Part shown: positions 58,656-64,000 of the stretch, in pieces
How the letters are laid out: every line of letters begins with the position of its first letter
Numbering within the stretch: position 1 is the first letter of the stretch
Source: an uncultured Prevotellaceae bacterium
GTDB taxonomy: Bacteria; Bacteroidota; Bacteroidia; Bacteroidales; Bacteroidaceae
Assembly: GCA_937877625.1 (NCBI GenBank)
Contig: CALFJG010000072.1
Coordinates: 62,001-126,000 of the forward strand
DNA length: 64,000 bases
Direction: 5' to 3'
Notes under the pieces: generated by a model
Databases searched by the model: none
What the model was told of the DNA's origin: nothing
What the model saw: only the letters and a program-made list of their open reading frames with translations
Program-made: the position numbers and the translations under genes

Positions 58656-59357
58656 TCAAAAAAAAGACTTAGCCCCAATGATTTCTATCGCTTTTGCTAA
58701 TAGCCAAGCATCTTGTTCGGCAAGGGTAAGATGGCTATTGTCAAGTAAAATCGCGTCGTCGGCACGACGCAAAGGAGCTATCTCGCGGTGGGAATCAGCA
58801 TAGTCGCGCTCTTGCACATTTTGTAGGATTGCCTCATAGTCAGCCACCTCGCCTTTGGCTTTCATCTCATCAAAACGTCGCTGCGCACGCACCTCGGGTG
58901 TCGCGGTGACAAAAATTTTTAGTTCTGCATCAGGGAACACACACGTACCTATATCGCGTCCGTCCATCACCACACCACCGTTTGCTCCCATCGCGCGTTG
59001 CTGAGTCGTCATAGCATCGCGCACAAAGCCCTGCGCAGCTATCTCGCTCACACGCTGCGAAACATCCATACGGCGTATAGCCCCTTCCACCACTTCATCG
59101 CCAAGCATCGTCAATGGGATACCCGTCGCTTCATCTAAGCAAAACGACACTTTAACTTCGGGCATCAAGGCTTGAAGCCGAGGAAAATCAAAATGTCCAT
59201 CAGGCAACAACGTCTGGCGCAATGCGAATAACGTCACCGCACGATACATAGCACCGGTATCAATGTAAATGTAGCCTAAAGCACGAGCCAACCGTTTGGC
59301 CATAGTACTCTTTCCACAAGAACTATGCCCGTCAATAGCTATTGTTATTCGTTTCAT
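58656..59357 (-). CDS. cmk: Cytidylate kinase
   Basis: 233 aa. Phosphorylates CMP and dCMP with ATP. P-loop in IAIDGHSSCGKSTMAKRLA, YIYIDTGAMYRAVTLFAL, VVMDGRDIGTCVFPDAELKIFVTA and the lid-like RRFDEMKAKGE. Length is normal. Convergent with the PEtN transferase gene. Confidence 0.96.
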   Translation of the reverse strand: MKRITIAIDGHSSCGKSTMAKRLARALGYIYIDTGAMYRAVTLFALRQTLLPDGHFDFPRLQALMPEVKVSFCLDEATGIPLTMLGDEVVEGAIRRMDVSQRVSEIAAQGFVRDAMTTQQRAMGANGGVVMDGRDIGTCVFPDAELKIFVTATPEVRAQRRFDEMKAKGEVADYEAILQNVQERDYADSHREIAPLRRADDAILLDNSHLTLAEQDAWLLAKAIEIIGAKSFF

Positions 59358-59417
59358 AAAAGGAAAAAGAGAGTTAAAGGCAATGGGATACTATTCTCTA
59401 TTGTTTGTTGCGAGCCC

Positions 59418-62066
59418 CTAAGCCTTTTTAATATACACATCTCGCTGTGGAAATGGGATTTCTATGTGATGCTCGTTGAGCGTGTCGTAAATAATTTCCT
59501 TAGCTTTGTAGGTAACGACTATTTTCTCGCCTACCAAAACCCAATAGGCCACGAAAAGATCCACTTGACTCTCACCGAAATCGTTGAACAAAACACTAAT
59601 GCCCTTTTCTTCATTGATTACCTGACGACCAAACTGGTCGGTGCGCTGAAGTTGTTTCAACGCTTCTTGCAATAGGTTGCGCACAGTGCCGATGTTCGTT
59701 CCATAGGCCACACCAACAGGTATCTTCACCAGTTCATAACTATGGTTACGCGTGAGGTTTTTGAAATTCTTACCAAACAAGCTGCTGTTCAGTATAGCCA
59801 TCACAGCACCATCAAGCGTAATGATTTGTGTACTCTGGTAGGTAATACTGTCCACTTTTCCCTGCACGCCGTCGCACTCTATATAGTCGCCCACACGAAT
59901 ACGCCCAGCCATTAGGCTCACGCCATAGAAGAAGTTGTTTAAGAGGTCCTTCATCGCAAAACCAATACCTGTGGCCAAGCCTGCTGTGATAATACTGATG
60001 CCCGACTTAGGTATATTGAGCAACATCGTGGCAGCGATGAGATAAATGCCCCAAACAAGAATACTTATCACGTTGTTTACCAATGTGAGATTGATTTCAT
60101 TGGTACGCACCAACTTTCCTCCATTCTTAATTATGGCATTGCGCAGACGAATATGACGATAAATAGCCTTCGTCAAATTAAGTAAATAGCGGAACACAAA
60201 GAAAGCGGCTACTACTATCACTAACTTGAAAAGCGAGAGGGAAATCGTGCCTTCTATATTTAAGAAAGGATAGAAAAACGCGTGCATACAACTATCGGTT
60301 AGGTCAAAAACATCGCTGGCCAGATAAATGCAATAAAGCACACTCAATACCCCCGCCACGGGAACTAAAGCCTCATGTACAAAGTCAAACCACCACGACA
60401 CCGTGACAATTTTTCCTTTTTGAGCCACATAAAGTGCTTTGTGGCGTTTGCGATATTCTTTCAATCTGCGTTTGATACGACCGCGATAGTACATTTGAAG
60501 AAGATCAAACACACACGTTATCGTTTGAATGGCTGTCAGTTGGAAAATCCACCATATCAACACCTGCACAGAGAACAATACATAGCCTGCCCACGCCAGT
60601 ACACACGAAATAGCCATTACTAAGAGCGAGATCCAAGTGTAGAATATATCAAAGCGAGGTATGTTCCGATTGTGCTTGCGTATCACAAACCACTGCCAAA
60701 CAGTAAAGCATAATAAGATGGGCGGGAAGAGCAACGATACAAGATAGTTGGGAATAAAGATGATACGGAAAGTTATCACAATAAGCCCCATCAGAATTAT
60801 CGGCATATATATGCGATAACCACTACCTATTTGCGAACTATCAAAACGGATAAGCAACGACACACTGATGGCTAACAACATCCAGGCAAATTCTACCAAC
60901 AAACCCGTGGCCATCTCTAAGAAGTCGTGGTACATAAACTGTGAGGCCACACCAATACTTAAAGCAAAAATAAGCACCCCAGTACTGACTATAAAGGCAC
61001 CCTTACGAGAGGTATAGAAATTCCTCTTAAACATAGGTACATAGCGCAACAAGGGACGTACAATAAGGTTGCTCAATACCGTAGCCACAAACAAATAGAA
61101 AAGGATAAACAAGCCAAAGCCGTAAACCACTGGTCCGCGCCACTCAGAATGGGCTTCACGATAATCTTTATCACTGTATTTATCATCCACGTCCTGCTCG
61201 GCACGCTTAATAGCTTGCGGCAGTTGCATCAATGTGGTAAAGAAAGACTGCTCACCGTTCTTAAAAATGTTTTGTTGGATTTCGTGATAGCGTAAGTTTG
61301 CGTAGTCGTAAAGATCCTTCAGACTCTTGGATATTTCCTTATAGTGCTGATTATCTTGCTCCACTTTATCACGCATAGCCGTTATATTCTGCAACAAAGC
61401 CTCGGCAAAACGCACACACTCGGCACGGTCTTTAATGCCTTGTTCGGAGAGTTGCAACGGGTGGCGCGATTGCTCCTGAGCGGCGGCATTTTGGTTGTTA
61501 AGCTTTAAGGCAGAAGGCTTTGCGGGTAACACTACGTTTAGCAAACCATTGTTGCTCGGAGCTGCGCTTTCAGTTTGAGGCATAGCCGCAGTCAAACTGT
61601 CTATTGGTAGAAGAGAATCAATAACTTGTATCACCGTCTGGCTGTCTTGCTCCATAGCTGGCGGAAGACCCTTGAGTGTAGCAATAAGCCCTTCGTAGCG
61701 CTTCACCTCCGTGTCAATGCGCGTTAATATGCGGTCATAGGGAACACGTTTCTTGTTAAACTCACGATAGAGTTCGGTGGCTTGGCCACAAGCAAAAGTA
61801 AGGTCAAATGTGTAATTCTGCTTTTGGCTATAAAGCATCAAGGATATCTGACTGGAACGCTCCATAATATTCAGCAACTCTTGGTGTTGCACAGCGTTCA
61901 TTGACTCAAGCCGCTTGATGAAAACTTGTTGATCTTCATAAGCCTTTTGCAACTCTATACGAAGCACCTTGAGCGTAGTTTGCAAATCGCGCTCCTTTAG
62001 CACAGCATAGGCTGCAAAAGGAAGAAGTAACAACGAGAAAAGAAGAAATTTCTTTTTCATAGCCAT
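59418..62066 (-). CDS. Large MscS-type mechanosensitive channel
   Basis: 882 aa with signal peptide (KKKFLLFSLLLLPFAAYA). A long helical periplasmic N-terminal region (residues about 25-300, with coiled-coil character) is followed by some ten membrane helices and the MscS pore and vestibule near the C-terminus: GLATGIGFAMKDLLNNFFYGVSLMAGRIRVGDYIECDGVQGKVDSITYQSTQIITLDGAVMAILNSSLF spans about residues 680-750. Resembles the MscK/MscM-like group. Opens on membrane tension to release solutes. Monocistronic. Confidence 0.88.
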   Translation of the reverse strand: MAMKKKFLLFSLLLLPFAAYAVLKERDLQTTLKVLRIELQKAYEDQQVFIKRLESMNAVQHQELLNIMERSSQISLMLYSQKQNYTFDLTFACGQATELYREFNKKRVPYDRILTRIDTEVKRYEGLIATLKGLPPAMEQDSQTVIQVIDSLLPIDSLTAAMPQTESAAPSNNGLLNVVLPAKPSALKLNNQNAAAQEQSRHPLQLSEQGIKDRAECVRFAEALLQNITAMRDKVEQDNQHYKEISKSLKDLYDYANLRYHEIQQNIFKNGEQSFFTTLMQLPQAIKRAEQDVDDKYSDKDYREAHSEWRGPVVYGFGLFILFYLFVATVLSNLIVRPLLRYVPMFKRNFYTSRKGAFIVSTGVLIFALSIGVASQFMYHDFLEMATGLLVEFAWMLLAISVSLLIRFDSSQIGSGYRIYMPIILMGLIVITFRIIFIPNYLVSLLFPPILLCFTVWQWFVIRKHNRNIPRFDIFYTWISLLVMAISCVLAWAGYVLFSVQVLIWWIFQLTAIQTITCVFDLLQMYYRGRIKRRLKEYRKRHKALYVAQKGKIVTVSWWFDFVHEALVPVAGVLSVLYCIYLASDVFDLTDSCMHAFFYPFLNIEGTISLSLFKLVIVVAAFFVFRYLLNLTKAIYRHIRLRNAIIKNGGKLVRTNEINLTLVNNVISILVWGIYLIAATMLLNIPKSGISIITAGLATGIGFAMKDLLNNFFYGVSLMAGRIRVGDYIECDGVQGKVDSITYQSTQIITLDGAVMAILNSSLFGKNFKNLTRNHSYELVKIPVGVAYGTNIGTVRNLLQEALKQLQRTDQFGRQVINEEKGISVLFNDFGESQVDLFVAYWVLVGEKIVVTYKAKEIIYDTLNEHHIEIPFPQRDVYIKKA

Positions 62067-62187
62067 AAGAGATTAAAGAGAAAGAAGAAGTTTAGAGTTC
62101 TACTTTCGTTTAATGTAAACCCAACGATTTCTCACCAAGGCAAAAAAAAGGAACACGTTCCGCCTTAGTTTCAACTTTATATTACAC

Positions 62188-64000
62188 TTATTGGACAGAA
62201 CTACCTGGAGGAGTAGGTTTTTGAGGACTAATTACACTTAAACTACCATCAGGGGCACAAGCAGAGAGTATCATACCTTGGCTCTCAATGCCTCGCAACT
62301 TGCGAGGTGGTAGATTGGCTATAAAACAAACCGTCGTACCTAACAACTCCTCAGGTTTATAATGCTCGGCTATGCCACTTACTATTGTTCTGGGCGTATC
62401 TGTACCATCGTTGAGCGTAAAACAAAGCAGTTTGTCGGCCTTTTTCACTTTTTCACAAGCGGTGACCACAGCGGTACGAATATCCAGTTTCTCAAAGTCG
62501 TCAAAATTTATATTTTTCTTCACGGGTTGGGGCTTCCAAACTGCAGCTTCGTTCTTGGCTTTCATATCAAGGAGTTTCTGCACTTGTTGTTCCACCACGC
62601 TGTCTTCAATCTTTTCAAAGAGCAGTTCAGGCTTTTCAAGTTTTGTGCCTGCAAGGAGTATATCGGTGGCCCCAAGGCGATTCCACTCGGCTTTTTCTAA
62701 ACCGAGCATCTGGCGAAGGCGCGCTGAGGAGAAAGGCAGGAAAGGCTCAAAAACTATACTGAGATTGGCAACGAGTTGCAAGGAGAGGTTGAGAATAGTC
62801 TTCACTCGTTCGGGATCTGTCTTCACTACTTTCCAAGGCTCACTATCGGCAAGGTATTTATTGCCTATGCGTGCTAAGTTCATTGCCTCTTTCTGGGCAT
62901 CACGGAAACGGAAAGCTTCTAACAAACGTTCTACTTCGGCCTTAACACCCTGAAATTCGGAGATTACAGCACAATCGGCATCAGTAAGTTCTCCTAATTC
63001 AGGTACAAAGCCGTTGTAGTATTTGTGTGTAAGCACCAAGGCGCGATTGACAAAATTGCCATAAACAGCCACCAGTTCGTTATTATTGCGTGCTTGAAAA
63101 TCTTTCCAAGTGAAGTTGTTATCTTTCGTTTCGGGAGCATTAGCTGTAAGCACATAACGTAACACATCCTGCTTACCAGGCAACTCCTTCAAGTATTCAT
63201 CAAGCCACACAGCCCATCCGCGCGAAGTACTTATTTTATCGTCTTCTAAATTCAGAAATTCGTTTGCGGGAACATTGTCGGGAAGAATGTAACTCCCCTC
63301 GGCTTGAAGCATTGCAGGAAAGACTATACAATGGAACACAATGTTGTCTTTTCCTATGAAATGAACAAGACGTGTGTCGGGTGATTTCCACCACGTTTGC
63401 CACGTGTCGGGGAGGAGTTCGCGCGTATTGCTGATATATCCGATAGGTGCGTCGAACCAAACATAGAGAACCTTGCCTTCCGCGCCCTCCACAGGAACGG
63501 GGATACCCCAATTCAAGTCGCGCGTCACAGCACGCGGACGCAGTTCCATATCAAGCCACGACTTACATTGCCCATAGACATTACTGCGCCACTCTTTATG
63601 CTCTTGAAGTATCCATTCCGAAAGCCACTCCTGGTGCTTATCCAGCGGTAAAAACCAATGTTTCGTTTGCTTCATCACAGGGCGGCTACCACTTATAGCA
63701 CTCTCGGGATTTATCAGTTCGGTAGGAGAAAGGTCGCGTCCACACTTCTCACACTGGTCGCCATAAGCTTTCGGATTGTGGCAGTGCGGGCATTCGCCCG
63801 TGATATAACGATCGGCTAGGAAAGTCTTTGCCTCTTCATCATAGTATTGCTCGCTGGTTTGCTCCACAAACGCTCCCTTATCGTATAAGGTGCGAAAAAA
63901 TTCCGAAGCGGTTTTACGGTGTGTTTCACTGGTTGTGCGGCTATATATATCAAAAGAAATACCAAAGTCAGCAAACGACTCCTTTATTATATTATGGTAT
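62188..64000 (-). CDS. metG: Methionyl-tRNA synthetase, C-terminal part (cut by window edge)
   Basis: Charges tRNA-Met. The frame is open to the right edge, about 603 codons visible; a GTG at 63867 is internal, since coding continues upstream (KESFADFGISFDIYSRTTSETH). Zinc knuckle ECPHCHNPKAYGDQCEKCGRDL, the class I signature in the Bacteroidetes form DDKISTSRG (for KMSKS), the anticodon-binding helical domain and a C-terminal Trbp111-like tRNA-binding domain (DFEKLDIRTAVV...IANLPPRKLRGIESQGMILSA). The N-terminal HIGH motif is outside the window. Confidence 0.96.
   Translation of the reverse strand, partial: YHNIIKESFADFGISFDIYSRTTSETHRKTASEFFRTLYDKGAFVEQTSEQYYDEEAKTFLADRYITGECPHCHNPKAYGDQCEKCGRDLSPTELINPESAISGSRPVMKQTKHWFLPLDKHQEWLSEWILQEHKEWRSNVYGQCKSWLDMELRPRAVTRDLNWGIPVPVEGAEGKVLYVWFDAPIGYISNTRELLPDTWQTWWKSPDTRLVHFIGKDNIVFHCIVFPAMLQAEGSYILPDNVPANEFLNLEDDKISTSRGWAVWLDEYLKELPGKQDVLRYVLTANAPETKDNNFTWKDFQARNNNELVAVYGNFVNRALVLTHKYYNGFVPELGELTDADCAVISEFQGVKAEVERLLEAFRFRDAQKEAMNLARIGNKYLADSEPWKVVKTDPERVKTILNLSLQLVANLSIVFEPFLPFSSARLRQMLGLEKAEWNRLGATDILLAGTKLEKPELLFEKIEDSVVEQQVQKLLDMKAKNEAAVWKPQPVKKNINFDDFEKLDIRTAVVTACEKVKKADKLLCFTLNDGTDTPRTIVSGIAEHYKPEELLGTTVCFIANLPPRKLRGIESQGMILSACAPDGSLSVISPQKPTPPGSSVQ

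Overview
The window is a chromosomal segment of a member of the Bacteroidales, most likely Prevotellaceae (Prevotella/Alloprevotella-like) or a Porphyromonas relative. The basis is a PorX-type regulator of type IX secretion, a large secreted protein with a T9SS type A-like C-terminal sorting domain, a surface lipoprotein with an acidic export signal after its lipid cysteine, the gene orders purH-mreB-mreC-mreD-mrdA-rodA and parE-coaD-ctp, a tmRNA with the tag (A)GENSYALAA, and repeated use of the Bacteroidetes promoter element TAnnTTTG. The genus is inference; no rRNA marker is present.

Layout. 1-7.2 kb: 5' part of aconitase (minus), porX (plus), a small secreted Gly-rich protein, tmRNA, a surface beta-propeller lipoprotein and a Wzx-type flippase. 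7.2-16.7 kb: a biotin-dependent-type carboxyltransferase whose biotin-acceptor motif is degenerate, a three-gene ECF sigma operon with translational coupling, a minimal RlpA, a GH89 alpha-N-acetylglucosaminidase followed by a possible micro-ORF, and a GT4 glycosyltransferase. 16.7-21.2 kb: an accessory defence island with an EcoRI-family adenine methyltransferase, a promoter, a DUF2442-HTH protein, an MntA/HepT (MNT/HEPN) toxin-antitoxin pair and a DUF262-HNH nuclease, then a convergent PIN toxin with a 45-residue antitoxin. 21.2-64 kb: mostly minus-strand core genes, namely mutS, agmatine deiminase, a 5'-nucleotidase family protein, a YfhO protein, ahcY, the rod-shape operon, a free-standing IMP cyclohydrolase, two large unknown exported proteins, aroB, a T9SS cargo next to an M60 mucinase-type protease, ctp, coaD, parE, a DUF3256-type protein, a GH109-like oxidoreductase/glycosidase divergent from a thioesterase and a lipid A-type phosphoethanolamine transferase, cmk, a large MscS channel and the 3' part of metG.

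How it fits together. Aconitase and the carboxyltransferase belong to central C4/C6 acid metabolism. The rod operon with the flippase, GT4, RlpA and PEtN transferase serves the envelope. PorX, the T9SS cargo, the M60 protease, GH89 and GH109-like enzymes suit a host-glycan or mucin-degrading lifestyle. The most unusual parts are the defence island (a toxin-antitoxin pair sandwiched inside a restriction-modification-like cassette, with abrupt base-composition mosaicism, a G8 tract and an EF-hand-like loop in the methyltransferase) and several non-coding repeat structures: a 34-bp perfect palindrome at 12.1 kb, a GC-rich structured block at 39.9 kb, a MITE-like element with 21/24-bp internal repeats at 54.0-54.4 kb, and a 78-bp dispersed repeat at 9.3 and 21.1 kb.
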